Below are positions 53,999 through 63,647 of a stretch of 64,000 bases of DNA, one piece after another. Under the pieces are notes generated by a model. That model was not told where the DNA came from. It worked only from the letters and a program-made list of their open reading frames with translations, and ran no database searches. Made by a program: the position numbers and the translations under genes. How positions within the stretch are numbered: the stretch's first letter is position 1; every line of letters starts with the position of its first letter. The DNA lies in NCBI RefSeq assembly GCF_018860635.1, contig NZ_JAHKPT010000035.1, positions 312,241-376,240 on the forward strand, in the 5' to 3' direction. The stretch is from Aliiglaciecola lipolytica. Its GTDB lineage: Bacteria; Pseudomonadota; Gammaproteobacteria; Enterobacterales; Alteromonadaceae.

Positions 53999-54592
53999 AT
54001 GGATAGAAATAGTATTTATTACAAACAAGTACAGCTTTTGATACAGGTATTGCCTTTCGTTGCCAAACAGCAATGCTTTGCCCTCAAAGGTGGTACAGCA
54101 ATCAATTTATTTGTCAGAGACTTTCCTCGTTTATCGGTCGATATTGATTTGGTGTATCTGCCAATGAAGAGCTGTGATGATGCCTTGCAGGAAATTTGCG
54201 ATGCACTTGATGCTATTAGCTCAGATTTAAAAATAGCATTTAAAGACATCGAGCTAACGGAAGCCTATCGCTCAAAACGCGATGCTCTAAGGTTGATCGT
54301 TGCTCGCAACGGTGTGCAGATCAAAGTCGAGCTATCACCTGTATTGCGCGGTACTGTTTATGAACCAAAGCTGATGAAAGTGTGTGCGGCCATAGAAGAC
54401 GAATCTACTTATGTTGAAGTGTCTGTTGTTGCTCAAGCGGATCTTTATGCTGGAAATTATCATCGTTGCAACTATAAGTATACCTTTACATCTTCGCAAC
54501 GAAATGGACTGAGTGTACTTATTACAAAAAGGGAAGGGGTTATGCCTGGCTATGGTCTTTATTGTCAGAGGAGCAGGTACAAGCTTAACTGA
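53999..54592 (+). pseudogene. abiEii: AbiEii toxin, truncated
   Basis: A nucleotidyltransferase-type toxin. The first motif is intact: LKGGTAINLF at 29-38 and DIDL with Asp48 and Asp50. Homology runs to about residue 152 (ADLYAG, base 54454), where family members continue into K-x-AALDRQ/RDLFD-type motifs. Here 45 unrelated residues follow and the frame ends at 197, against a usual length near 290-300. The toxin is therefore probably inactive, cut by a deletion or recombination. Confidence 0.82.
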
Positions 54593-54748
54593 AGTTGTGT
54601 TTGTGTCTTCGGTCCTTAAGCTAAAAATGTAATCACTTTTGTTGGAATAATCCTTGTTGCACTGTCACTTAAGGTATACTAATTACAGTATGTAATTTAA
54701 TTTTATATGGTCGGCTTATTTTGAGTCAGCAATTAATTATCAGAGTAT

Positions 54749-55477
54749 TTAAAATTCAAATGTAAAACCAAATTCTCTTAGCTTTTCATATACGTTTATA
54801 TCAAAACGATAAAGGGTCGCGGCTCTATGAGCGACATTTTTTTGTTTTTCTTTGCAGTCTATAAGTAGGTTCATTTTTTGAAATTTACGTCTAAAGTTAG
54901 GTTTATCGAGCGATTTATTAAGAATTGACTCGTAAATTTCTTGTAGCTCTAGAAGTGTAAATTTTTCAGGGAGTAGGCTAAAACCAATAGGTTCGTGTCT
55001 TACTTTATATCGTAGATAATCTAAGCCGCTGGCTAGAATGTCTGCGTGGTCAAACATTAAAGGCGGCACATTGTTCACATCAAACCATTCACACTCTAAA
55101 GCGTTTTCACCACTTACTAAGTTGGTTTCCTCGTAGCGAACTAATGAGTAGTAAACAATCGTAATAATACGTCTGGCGGGGTAACGATCGACATTACCAA
55201 AAGCACTTAACTGATCTAAATATAGATTTTCAACGCCAGTGGTACTTTTAACTACCCGCAGGGCTGCTGAATCTAAGTTTTCGTCTTTACGAACCCAGTG
55301 ACCGATCAAACCCCATTGGCTTGTTGCAAGGCCTTGATTATATTTAACCAATAAAACTTTCAATCTACCTTCATGAACAGCAAACACAATATTATCCACT
55401 GTTAGATTGCTTATACAATCATCAGGAATCAATTCTTCGTTAATATTGTTAGAAATGTTTGATGTTTTATGGTGCAT
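54749..55477 (-). CDS. Degenerate-Nudix (NrtR/AraR-like) transcriptional regulator
   Basis: A 242-residue protein: an N-terminal Nudix fold (VFAVHEGRLKVLLVKYNQG, QWGLIGHWVRKDENLDSAAL) and a C-terminal winged helix (PNFRRKFQKMNLL, AHRAATLYRFD). The Nudix catalytic acids are missing: after Arg74 the box reads VVKSTTG, so it should bind a ligand without hydrolysing it. Relatives regulate NAD or pentose (arabinose, xylose) genes. It is divergent from a sugar symporter and GH43 gene, so a pentose-type effector is likely. Confidence 0.88.
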   Translation of the reverse strand: MHHKTSNISNNINEELIPDDCISNLTVDNIVFAVHEGRLKVLLVKYNQGLATSQWGLIGHWVRKDENLDSAALRVVKSTTGVENLYLDQLSAFGNVDRYPARRIITIVYYSLVRYEETNLVSGENALECEWFDVNNVPPLMFDHADILASGLDYLRYKVRHEPIGFSLLPEKFTLLELQEIYESILNKSLDKPNFRRKFQKMNLLIDCKEKQKNVAHRAATLYRFDINVYEKLREFGFTFEF

Positions 55478-55523
55478 AAATTACTCGAAAAATACTATAA
55501 AACGGATATTGTTATAGTGACTA

Positions 55524-55548
55524 TTAAGCTTATATAAAATAAGCTTAA
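55524..55548. promoter_or_regulatory. Perfect palindrome upstream of the Nudix regulator
   Basis: TTAAGCTTAT-ATAAA-ATAAGCTTAA, 10-bp arms, 47 bases before the regulator start. Just beside it is ATAGT-G-ACTAT (55514-55524), and near the symporter start there is ATATAGT-N7-ACTATAT (55795-55815). The remaining 364-base divergent gap (55478-55841) shows nothing else definite. Confidence 0.55.
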
Positions 55549-55841
55549 AGTGCAAATGAAAAGGCGGATAAATTCCATCTAAAACAATCACATCAACCTG
55601 GTCTATTACGTTATAAGCGGTATTTAATTGAATATGTTGAGCGAAGCAATTTAGTTATATATTTGTTGATCTATTTATGTATTCAATTGTTAGCAATTTG
55701 GATGTTTTATCGGCGAGGACTATCACCTAATTTACCAAATGACCTAAAATTGTAACGCAAATGTAACGTAATTGTTTACATGTGCTAAAAATACATATAG
55801 TATTTTTGACTATATCGATTTGCGTTAAAATTTGAGCACAC

Positions 55842-57191
55842 ATGAACAACAAAAAATACACGCTTACAATTAAAGAAAAGTTAGGGTACGGCCTTGGTGA
55901 TACAGCCAGTAACATTGTATTTCAGATGGTCGCCAATTTTATGCTGATATTTTATACCGATGTTTACGGTTTATCTGCAGCCGCTGCTGGTACCTTGTTG
56001 TTAGCAGTTCGTTTATTTGACGGTATCACCGACCCAATTATGGGGAGCATTGCGGATAGAACTCGAAGCCGTTGGGGGTCATATCGTCCTTATATCTTAT
56101 TTTTAGCTGTGCCATATGGTGTGTTTGCGTGTTTAGCGTTTATAACCCCTGATTTTGATGCCACAGGTAAGCTTATCTATGCCTACTTTACCTATGGCTT
56201 ATTAATGACTTGTTATACTGCCATCAATATACCATATGGCGCACTTGGCGCAGTAATGACTAACGATCCTAAAGAACGTGCTTCGTTACAATCCTATCGA
56301 TTTGCAATGGCAATGGCTGCATTACTTGTCATTGTATGGGCATTACCTAAGCTAGTTGCTTTTTTTGGTGATGGTAATGATGTTGTTGGTTATCCGCTAG
56401 CAATGGTATTTTTAGGTGGCCTTGCGGCAGTGTGTTTCTTACTGTGTTTTAAAATGACCAAAGAAACGAAGCAAGTTGAGCTCGCACAAGGTAAAAAAAA
56501 TGCCTTTATGGAATTTTTAAGTTTATTTAAAAATGATCAATGGGTTGTAATAGCCGTTATCAGCCTGGCAACATTGATTTTAATTGGTGTTAGAGCTTCA
56601 GTCGCACCGCATTATATTAAGTACTATGTAGGAGAGGAATCGCTTACTTCTAACTTTTTAACATTGTCTGCAATTGGCTCAGTATTAGGGGCTGTCTCTA
56701 CTAACTTTTTAACTAAATTCATTGAAAAGAAAACACTTTTTCAAACTGCTTTAGTGGTTGTGATTATTTCTCATAGCTTATTCTATGTACTTGAAAGCGA
56801 TGCAATTGTGACTATTTTTATCGTCTATTTTATTGCGAACTTTGCACATATGGTTATTACCCCAATTATGTTTTCTATGGTGGCAGATACCGTTGACTAC
56901 GGTGCATTAAAGATTGGTCGCAGACTTACTGCGGTTACTTTTTCAGGGCATTTATTAGCAATCAAACTTGGCTTTGCAATTGGCGGTGCTCTCGCCGGTT
57001 GGATATTGTCTGGTTACGCTTACGTACCTAATCAAGAACAATCAGAACATACGTTATCAGGTATTTTACTTGCCTTTGCTGGGATCCCAGTGATTTGTAC
57101 CGTGGCATGCTTAATTTTTATAACACGTTACAAATTAACTGAGCCAGAAGTAAAGTACATTCAAACGCAACTGGCTGATAATAAAAAATAA
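55842..57191 (+). CDS. GPH-type sugar:cation symporter
   Basis: A 449-residue inner-membrane transporter of the glycoside-pentoside-hexuronide family, twelve helices. The family start LGYGLGDTASNIVFQMV, and the cation-site loop RLFDGITDPIMGSIADRTRSRWG, are clear. It probably imports the sugar released by the adjacent GH43 enzyme. The ATG has no strong ribosome binding site. Confidence 0.93.
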   Translation: MNNKKYTLTIKEKLGYGLGDTASNIVFQMVANFMLIFYTDVYGLSAAAAGTLLLAVRLFDGITDPIMGSIADRTRSRWGSYRPYILFLAVPYGVFACLAFITPDFDATGKLIYAYFTYGLLMTCYTAINIPYGALGAVMTNDPKERASLQSYRFAMAMAALLVIVWALPKLVAFFGDGNDVVGYPLAMVFLGGLAAVCFLLCFKMTKETKQVELAQGKKNAFMEFLSLFKNDQWVVIAVISLATLILIGVRASVAPHYIKYYVGEESLTSNFLTLSAIGSVLGAVSTNFLTKFIEKKTLFQTALVVVIISHSLFYVLESDAIVTIFIVYFIANFAHMVITPIMFSMVADTVDYGALKIGRRLTAVTFSGHLLAIKLGFAIGGALAGWILSGYAYVPNQEQSEHTLSGILLAFAGIPVICTVACLIFITRYKLTEPEVKYIQTQLADNKK

Positions 57192-57259
57192 ACTAATTTT
57201 TCTGCACAATTTCATCCTTCATAAAGGCGTTGATTGTGCAGGTAATACTAGGAGTGAAT

Positions 57260-58339
57260 ATGCAAAATAAAGTGCAAACAGCACCATCATCCAATGGATT
57301 AAGTGACGCTGAACTTAAACAATTAAAAGACTTACAACGAGCTAACTCGTTAATACCGAATCACAATCCATTAGTTGATCACATGTTTACCGCAGATCCG
57401 TCTGCGCATGTATTTGATGGCACAGTGTATATTTATCCGTCCCATGATATTGAATCAAAAAATGAGATCAATGATAACGGCGATCATTTTGCAATGCGTG
57501 ACTACCATGTATTTTCACTCGATGAGAGCACAGGTAAAGCCATTGATCACGGTGTAGCACTTTGTGTTGATGATGTTAAATGGGCGAGTAAACAAATGTG
57601 GGCTCCTGATGCTGCACACAAATCAGGTCAATATTACCTTTATTTTCCGGCGCGTGATCAACAAGGTATTTTTAGGATCGGTGTTGCCAAAAGTGATAGA
57701 CCAACTGGGCCATTTAAAGCTGAAGATAATTACATTCAAGGTACATTTAGTATCGATCCTGCTGTATTTGAAGATGATGATTCTAGTTATTACTTGTATT
57801 TTGGCGGCTTGTGGGGGGGGCAGTTACAAAACTGGCAAACGGGTAAATTTAATAAAGAAAATAACTACCCAAAAAATGAAACACCAGCAATACCGGCGCG
57901 TGTAGCAAAGCTTGCGGACGATATGATAAGCCTAAGCGAAGATGTAAAAGAGGTGATTGTTTTAGACGAAAACGGCAAACCAATTACCGTTTGCGATAAC
58001 AACCGCCGTTTTTTTGAAGGCCCTTGGGTTCATAAACATGATGGCGTTTATTACTTTTCGTATTCAACGGGCGATACGCATAAAATTGTTTATGCTACGG
58101 GTGATAATCCCTATGGGCCGTTTACCTACCAAGGCGTTATTTTAGCCCCTGTACTGGGCTGGACGACTCACCATTCAATAGTGAAGCATAATGCTAGTTG
58201 GTACTTGTTTTATCACGATAGCTCGTTGTCCGGCGGTCAAACCCATTTACGTAGTATCAAAATGGCCGAACTTGAACATGATGAAAGCGGTAAAATAACG
58301 ACAATTTACCCCTATGGGAACACTTCATTTTGTGCATAA
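57260..58339 (+). CDS. Glycoside hydrolase family 43 enzyme
   Basis: A 359-residue five-bladed beta-propeller GH43 protein. The catalytic set is visible: Asp46 (FTADPSAHVFDG, base), Asp166 (FSIDPAVFED) and Glu253 (FFEGPWVHKHDG, acid). No signal peptide, so it acts in the cytoplasm on imported oligosaccharides, probably removing arabinofuranosyl or xylosyl units. I chose ATG 57260, preceded by AGGAG, over TTG 57230. It follows the symporter by 68 bases. Confidence 0.9.
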   Translation: MQNKVQTAPSSNGLSDAELKQLKDLQRANSLIPNHNPLVDHMFTADPSAHVFDGTVYIYPSHDIESKNEINDNGDHFAMRDYHVFSLDESTGKAIDHGVALCVDDVKWASKQMWAPDAAHKSGQYYLYFPARDQQGIFRIGVAKSDRPTGPFKAEDNYIQGTFSIDPAVFEDDDSSYYLYFGGLWGGQLQNWQTGKFNKENNYPKNETPAIPARVAKLADDMISLSEDVKEVIVLDENGKPITVCDNNRRFFEGPWVHKHDGVYYFSYSTGDTHKIVYATGDNPYGPFTYQGVILAPVLGWTTHHSIVKHNASWYLFYHDSSLSGGQTHLRSIKMAELEHDESGKITTIYPYGNTSFCA

Positions 58340-58650
58340 AAAGTGATTTTTTTAATCTGAATAGATGTAGTCTAAAAGACTATTACTTGGGTGGGTAACT
58401 AAAGGAGGTGACAAAATATATTTTAGGAAACAATTAAATAGAAATTAAAACAAAGAATTAGAAAGAATTATTACTCACAAAATAAATGAGTGAGGCTTAT
58501 TCATGACTAATTGTATTCTTTGTATACGTTTAACACACAATAAATTATTTATTGGCCGTCAAAACATAACTAAATGGTTTTCTATGCACTTTAATCAACG
58601 CATAGCATATTGACGAATGCCAATAATAAATTAAAGATAAGGGCACCAAT
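58340..58650. other. Non-coding region before the glycan receptor
   Basis: A 311-base AT-rich region with no gene or clear terminator. It must contain the receptor promoter. I cannot define one, and the 55524 palindrome is not repeated here. Confidence 0.4.
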
Positions 58651-61600
58651 ATGTTTAAGAAAAAAGTTATTTCAACAGCCATACTTGCTGCATTGAGTAC
58701 AGTCGGCGTTTCAAACCTAACTTATGCAGCGGAAAATGATGCTGATGAAGACGTGGAATTAATTCTAGTAAAAGGGATCCGAGGTTCATTGCAGCGTTCA
58801 ATGGATATTAAACGCGATTCTAGTGGGATTGTTGATGCGATATCTGCGGAAGATATGGGGAAATTTCCAGATACAAATTTAGCTGAGTCATTACAGCGCA
58901 TCACTGGTGTTTCCGTTGATAGAGCAAGTGGTGAAGGAAGCCGCGTAACCGTGCGTGGTTTTGGTCCTGCGAATAACTTAATTACTTTAAATGGTCGTCA
59001 ATTACCTAATACAACGGGTAATAGAACATTTGATTTTGCAAACGTTGCATCTGAAAGTGTATCGGGTGTAGAAGTGTATAAATCATCTGATGCTAGTGTT
59101 ACCTCAGGTGGTATTGGTGCGACAATTAACTTAACTACCCATAAACCTTTAAGCTCCCCTGGCATTAAAGCAACGTTTGGCGTAAAAGCTGTTGATGATC
59201 AATCAACAGAGCAAGGAAATGTAACTCCAGAATTGAGTGGCTTATATTCTCAAACGTTCGCTGATGACAAGTTTGGTATTTCAATTTCAGGTAGTTATCA
59301 AGAACGCGAAAGCGGTATGCAGCAGTTTTTACAAGACCAAGGGTATAGAGCATCAGATGCGTCAAATACTGGTTGGGGCGGTGTGCCTGCTGGTGCTGAT
59401 GGCGGAACCAACCGTCCGACTACAGGTATATATTCAAATCCACAACAACCACGTTATGTTTTTGAAGAACGTCAACGTAAGCGTATTAATGGTCAATTGG
59501 TACTACAATACCAACCTGTCGAAAATGTAACGGCTACTTTAGATTACACAACATTTAGAACAAACGTTGAAGAGCAACACTCAGATGCTTCTGTGTGGTT
59601 TAACTATGCTGGCGATCGAAGTGAGTCGGTTTGGGCCGGAGAGCCGAATTCATATCCACTGATTTATTCCGAAATATATGAAATAAACAACCCTACGGAG
59701 TACGCTGATACGTCATTAACTGTAGGTGCTTGGGGGCGCGACGAATCAACCGATTCAATTGGTTTTAACCTTGAATGGATTGTCTCAGACCAGCTTAATT
59801 TAGAGTTTGATCACCATAGCTCTAAAGCGCAAATGAAAGCATCAGATCCCCGCCATGGTACACGTAATAATATTCAACTACCGTCATATTCACGCACACG
59901 TGCAGGCTTAGACTTAACGGGTGAGTTACCAGGCATTGCAACAGGTAATATTGAAAACTTTAACCCAGATACATTGCGCTTATCGGGAAGTTGGTTTGCA
60001 AATGATAAATATGATTCTGAAATCGATCAAACCCAAATTTCAGGTGAATATTTTATTGATGATAATTTAAGTATTGATTTTGGAGCTTCTGTTAATACAG
60101 TAAATAACCACTATCGCCATACTCAAGTACAGCGTCCTGACTGGGGTGGTGTAGGAGTTGAAGGTGATTTTGCTGATATCGATTGGCGTCAAGATACAAT
60201 ATTAGATAAGTTTCAAGCTAAAGCAGGTAACTTCGAAGGCACAGCAACACAAGCCGACTACGATTTATTTGATACAATTTTCTTTGCAGACTTTGATGCA
60301 ATTGTTAATGCCGCAGAATTTGCCGATCCAACTGCTAACGTAGATGGTGTTTGGGGGGATTGTAAAGCAGCAGCCGGTGCTGCTGCAGGTCCCAATGGTG
60401 AAGGTCAATTCTGTGCATCAACTAATTGGGATGCAGACACTAACCGCTTTACTGAAGAAAAAACCAAAGCTGCATTCTTACAAGTAAATTATAAGGGGGA
60501 CTTTAATGATATGTTCTTTGACTTACATGTGGGCCTGCGTTATGAAAAAACCGATGTCTTTTCTAAAGCATCAGCACCAGGTTATAGCCGCATAGAATGG
60601 AATGAAGATACTGCCACCTCTGTTACAGGTCTAACAGGTATTGAAACGCTAAGCCAATCTGCCGATTACGATCAGATCTTACCAAATATAAACTTTAATA
60701 TTGAAGTTGTTGACGATGTAATGGTGCGAGCTGCGGCAAGTAAAACAATTTCACGTGCAGGATACAACGCATTGTTAGGTGGTACATCAGTTAACACCGG
60801 CGGTAGTCTAAGCGGTTATTCAGGAAACTCAGGTAATCCAGCCTTAGAGCCTTTAGAGTCAATAAACTTTGATATTACGAGTGAATGGTATTACTCAGAA
60901 GGCAGCTATGTTTCATTTGGTTACTTTAGAAAAAATGTTAGTAATTGGATTACAACGGGTACTGTCGATTCAACTATCTTTAACTTAGCCGATCCATTAA
61001 ATGGCGAGAAGTTTAAGGCCGCGGTTAATGCACTAGGTGAAAATCCATCAAATGAGGAGATCAGAAATTATATTTTTGAAAACTTTGCTGATGATCCAAA
61101 TGTACAACCTAAATTCGACGAAAATGGTGTGCTAATCGGCGGTAGTATCATTGGAGATCCTGCAACCGATGAAACAGCTATCTTTAGATTGAATGTGCCT
61201 GTTAATGGTGATACTGAGCATACAATTGATGGCTTTGAATTTAACATTCAACACCTATTTGGTGAATCAGGCTTTGGTGGCATTGTTAACTATACTATGG
61301 TTGATTCAGGACTTGAGTATGATAATAGTTCATTGGATGATACTGAGGCATTAGTTGGTTTAAGTGATACAGCGAATGTTGTGTTCTTCTATGATAAAGA
61401 GGGCTTACAAGCGCGTATTGCTTACAACTGGCGTGATGCATTTCTTAATGAACGTCGTGTAAATGGTGACTTAACAGCGCCTATTTATACTGATGAATAT
61501 TATCAAATAGATTTTAATATTAGTTATGAAGTGCCTGCTGTTGAAGGCCTAACCGTATTTATTGAAGGTATTAATATCACAGATGAATACGTCACTGAAT

Positions 61601-61680
61601 ATGGTCGTACTAAAGAACTTATCTATAAAATGACGCAAACTGGATCTCGTTATGGTTTGGGTGTTCGTTATAATTTTTAA
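58651..61680 (+). CDS. TonB-dependent receptor, probable glycan uptake
   Basis: A 1009-residue receptor of the large Xanthomonas/Caulobacter/Alteromonas type. Signal peptide cut after YAA (about 26); plug with VKGIRGSLQRSMDIKRDSSG, AEDMGKFPDTNLAESLQRIT and VRGFGPANNLITLNGRQLP; barrel ending RYGLGVRYNF. This subfamily serves oligosaccharide uptake in marine bacteria. With GH43 and the GPH symporter upstream, and SapC, cupin and halogenase downstream, the ligand is probably an arabinose- or xylose-containing oligosaccharide. Confidence 0.94.
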   Translation: MFKKKVISTAILAALSTVGVSNLTYAAENDADEDVELILVKGIRGSLQRSMDIKRDSSGIVDAISAEDMGKFPDTNLAESLQRITGVSVDRASGEGSRVTVRGFGPANNLITLNGRQLPNTTGNRTFDFANVASESVSGVEVYKSSDASVTSGGIGATINLTTHKPLSSPGIKATFGVKAVDDQSTEQGNVTPELSGLYSQTFADDKFGISISGSYQERESGMQQFLQDQGYRASDASNTGWGGVPAGADGGTNRPTTGIYSNPQQPRYVFEERQRKRINGQLVLQYQPVENVTATLDYTTFRTNVEEQHSDASVWFNYAGDRSESVWAGEPNSYPLIYSEIYEINNPTEYADTSLTVGAWGRDESTDSIGFNLEWIVSDQLNLEFDHHSSKAQMKASDPRHGTRNNIQLPSYSRTRAGLDLTGELPGIATGNIENFNPDTLRLSGSWFANDKYDSEIDQTQISGEYFIDDNLSIDFGASVNTVNNHYRHTQVQRPDWGGVGVEGDFADIDWRQDTILDKFQAKAGNFEGTATQADYDLFDTIFFADFDAIVNAAEFADPTANVDGVWGDCKAAAGAAAGPNGEGQFCASTNWDADTNRFTEEKTKAAFLQVNYKGDFNDMFFDLHVGLRYEKTDVFSKASAPGYSRIEWNEDTATSVTGLTGIETLSQSADYDQILPNINFNIEVVDDVMVRAAASKTISRAGYNALLGGTSVNTGGSLSGYSGNSGNPALEPLESINFDITSEWYYSEGSYVSFGYFRKNVSNWITTGTVDSTIFNLADPLNGEKFKAAVNALGENPSNEEIRNYIFENFADDPNVQPKFDENGVLIGGSIIGDPATDETAIFRLNVPVNGDTEHTIDGFEFNIQHLFGESGFGGIVNYTMVDSGLEYDNSSLDDTEALVGLSDTANVVFFYDKEGLQARIAYNWRDAFLNERRVNGDLTAPIYTDEYYQIDFNISYEVPAVEGLTVFIEGINITDEYVTEYGRTKELIYKMTQTGSRYGLGVRYNF

Positions 61681-61710
61681 CATATAAATTCTGAAACTGA
61701 ACCTCTTTAA

Positions 61711-61736
61711 AAAGCTGCATTTGCAGCTTTTTTTTT
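61711..61736 (+). terminator. Terminator after glycan receptor
   Basis: AAAGCTGC (61711-61718) / GCAGCTTT (61723-61730) with a four-base loop and a long T-run. Confidence 0.85.
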
Positions 61737-61858
61737 GCTAATGGCTCTCTAGTAAAATGTTACACTAACTGTTATAGTCAATTTAACTTTAACTTGTTTT
61801 TTACATTTATCTCGGTTACATGTGCATACTGTGGCCACAATAATTGGAGCCTCAATTC

Positions 61859-62602
61859 ATGAGCAACCATGCCCTATTAAACAATGTTGAGCACCAGCAT
61901 TTAAAAATAAATCCTCAGCGCAGTGCAGAACTAGGTGACGGATACTGGTATAGCGAAACATTCCCAAGTGAGTTTAAAGCCGTTCAAGCACATTATCCTA
62001 TTTTTTTCAGTAAAGATGATGCAACAAATACGTTTTCGCCAGTATGTTTATACGGTATTAACAAGGATGAAAATTTATTCTTGGTAAATCAACAGTGGCA
62101 AGCGAACTATATTCCTTTAACTATGCAACGTTTGCCTTTTTACATTGCCACTCAAAATACCACGCAAGACGGTGTAGCTACTCAAGAGTATGTGATCAGT
62201 ATTGATCTCGACTCGCCAAAAATATCGACAGAACAGGGCATTGATTTATTCTTAGAGCATGGAGGTAATAGCGAATACCTCGAAAAAGTGGTCACTGTGC
62301 TTGATAACCTTCATCATGGCTTACAAGAAAACCAACCATTTATTAAAACGCTGATTAAACATGGTCTACTTGAATCAGTTACCTTAGAACTTGATTTAGT
62401 CAATGGTGTAAAACATAGCTTATTGGGTTTTTATACCATAAACGAAGATACGCTTGAGCAGCTAAGTCATGATGTAATTGCCCAGCTGCATTCACAAGGT
62501 TATTTAGCACAAATTTATATGGTAATCGCTTCACAAGTGCATATTCGTGATTTAGTGGCACTTAAAAATGCGCAGCTGGTATCACAAAAGATCGCCGTAT
62601 AG
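61859..62602 (+). CDS. SapC family protein
   Basis: A 247-residue protein of the SapC family (named after an S-layer gene neighbour; unrelated to the permease SapC). Visible family features are YWYSETFPSEFKAVQAHYPIFFS at the N-terminus (split in two around the Phe) and QANYIPLTMQRLPFYI. No signal peptide. The family is found downstream of glycan TonB receptors in Alteromonadales; its role is unknown. ATG 61859 has GGAGCC upstream and is preferred to TTG 61844. It is followed by the cupin gene after 12 bases. Confidence 0.88.
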   Translation: MSNHALLNNVEHQHLKINPQRSAELGDGYWYSETFPSEFKAVQAHYPIFFSKDDATNTFSPVCLYGINKDENLFLVNQQWQANYIPLTMQRLPFYIATQNTTQDGVATQEYVISIDLDSPKISTEQGIDLFLEHGGNSEYLEKVVTVLDNLHHGLQENQPFIKTLIKHGLLESVTLELDLVNGVKHSLLGFYTINEDTLEQLSHDVIAQLHSQGYLAQIYMVIASQVHIRDLVALKNAQLVSQKIAV

Positions 62603-62614
62603 AAGTGTATTGCT

Positions 62615-63625
62615 ATGGCAAATTGTGTAGAAAGCTTTCAAACAATCTCGGGCCTAACACCTGATACCTTACCCGCAAAGTTATTAAACTCCGCAGTGCC
62701 AATCGTGTTAAAAGGCTTTGTCAGTGAGTGGCCTTTAGTGAGAGCAGGGCAGATATCAGATAACACTGCAATTGATTATTTACAGCAGTTTTATCAGGGT
62801 TTTTTAGTAAACACTTGTACGATCCCAGCGGATCAACATGGTGTGATTTCGTATAACAGCGATATGACAAGTTTTAACTTTGCTAATAAGCAGGCTGCAT
62901 TCATCGATGTTCTTAAGCAAATAGTTGATACTGCAAATCAGCCTGTAGCCGAAACTATATATATAGGCTCCACCAGTATTGCCCAGTGTTTACCTAAACT
63001 CGTTGATTTATGTTCTGTCGCGCCATTAAATCAAGGCTGCTTATTTAATTTATGGGCTGGTGGCAAAGTAACTGTGCCTGCGCATTATGATGTAGCGCAA
63101 AATTTAGCATGCTGCGTTACCGGTAAAAGACGTTTTACGTTATTCGCACCAGAGCAAATTGAGAACTTATATATTGGCCCATTGGATAGAGCCCCTGGTG
63201 GTCAACCTATTAGTTTAACGACAACAAAGAATCTTGATGATACGCAATTTCCAAAATTTAAAGATGCACTAAAAACCGCATATATAGTCGACCTTGAACC
63301 GGGTGATGCACTTATTCTACCTAGTATGTGGTGGCATCAAGTAGAAGGACTTGGCACATTAAATATACTGTTTAATTATTGGTTTAAAAATACCCCTGCT
63401 TTTTATGGCCAACCCAGAAACGCATTACATCATGCCATTTTAAGTATACGTAATTTACCTAAACATGAACGCACCGCATGGCAGCAGTTGTTTAATTATT
63501 ACGTATTTTCTGAAAACGAATTTACACATATTCCAGAGCATGCACAAACCTTGTTAGCAAGCCCGATGGATGAGCTGACTGCGCGAAAATTAAGAGCTGA
63601 ATTACAAAATAAATTAAGACGTTAA
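62615..63625 (+). CDS. Cupin-like (JmjC-type) domain protein
   Basis: A 336-residue cupin_8/JmjC-type protein. The metal motif HYDVAQNLACCVTGKRRFTLF and later LPSMWWHQVEGLG give the His-x-Asp...His triad, so it may be a 2-oxoglutarate/Fe(II) oxygenase. Members of this group regularly accompany SapC and tryptophan-halogenase genes beside glycan receptors. The substrate is unknown. Confidence 0.88.
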   Translation: MANCVESFQTISGLTPDTLPAKLLNSAVPIVLKGFVSEWPLVRAGQISDNTAIDYLQQFYQGFLVNTCTIPADQHGVISYNSDMTSFNFANKQAAFIDVLKQIVDTANQPVAETIYIGSTSIAQCLPKLVDLCSVAPLNQGCLFNLWAGGKVTVPAHYDVAQNLACCVTGKRRFTLFAPEQIENLYIGPLDRAPGGQPISLTTTKNLDDTQFPKFKDALKTAYIVDLEPGDALILPSMWWHQVEGLGTLNILFNYWFKNTPAFYGQPRNALHHAILSIRNLPKHERTAWQQLFNYYVFSENEFTHIPEHAQTLLASPMDELTARKLRAELQNKLRR

Positions 63626-63647
63626 GCGAGTAGGTAGGTACAGAATC

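Noticed and set aside
54455-54592. Genuine C-terminus of AbiEii
   Set aside because: The last 45 codons do not resemble the family and lack its later motifs, so they are treated as read-through into unrelated DNA.
61859-62602. A link between this SapC family protein and the sap transporter at 4-9 kb
   Set aside because: The names coincide only. This protein is soluble and unrelated to the permease SapC.
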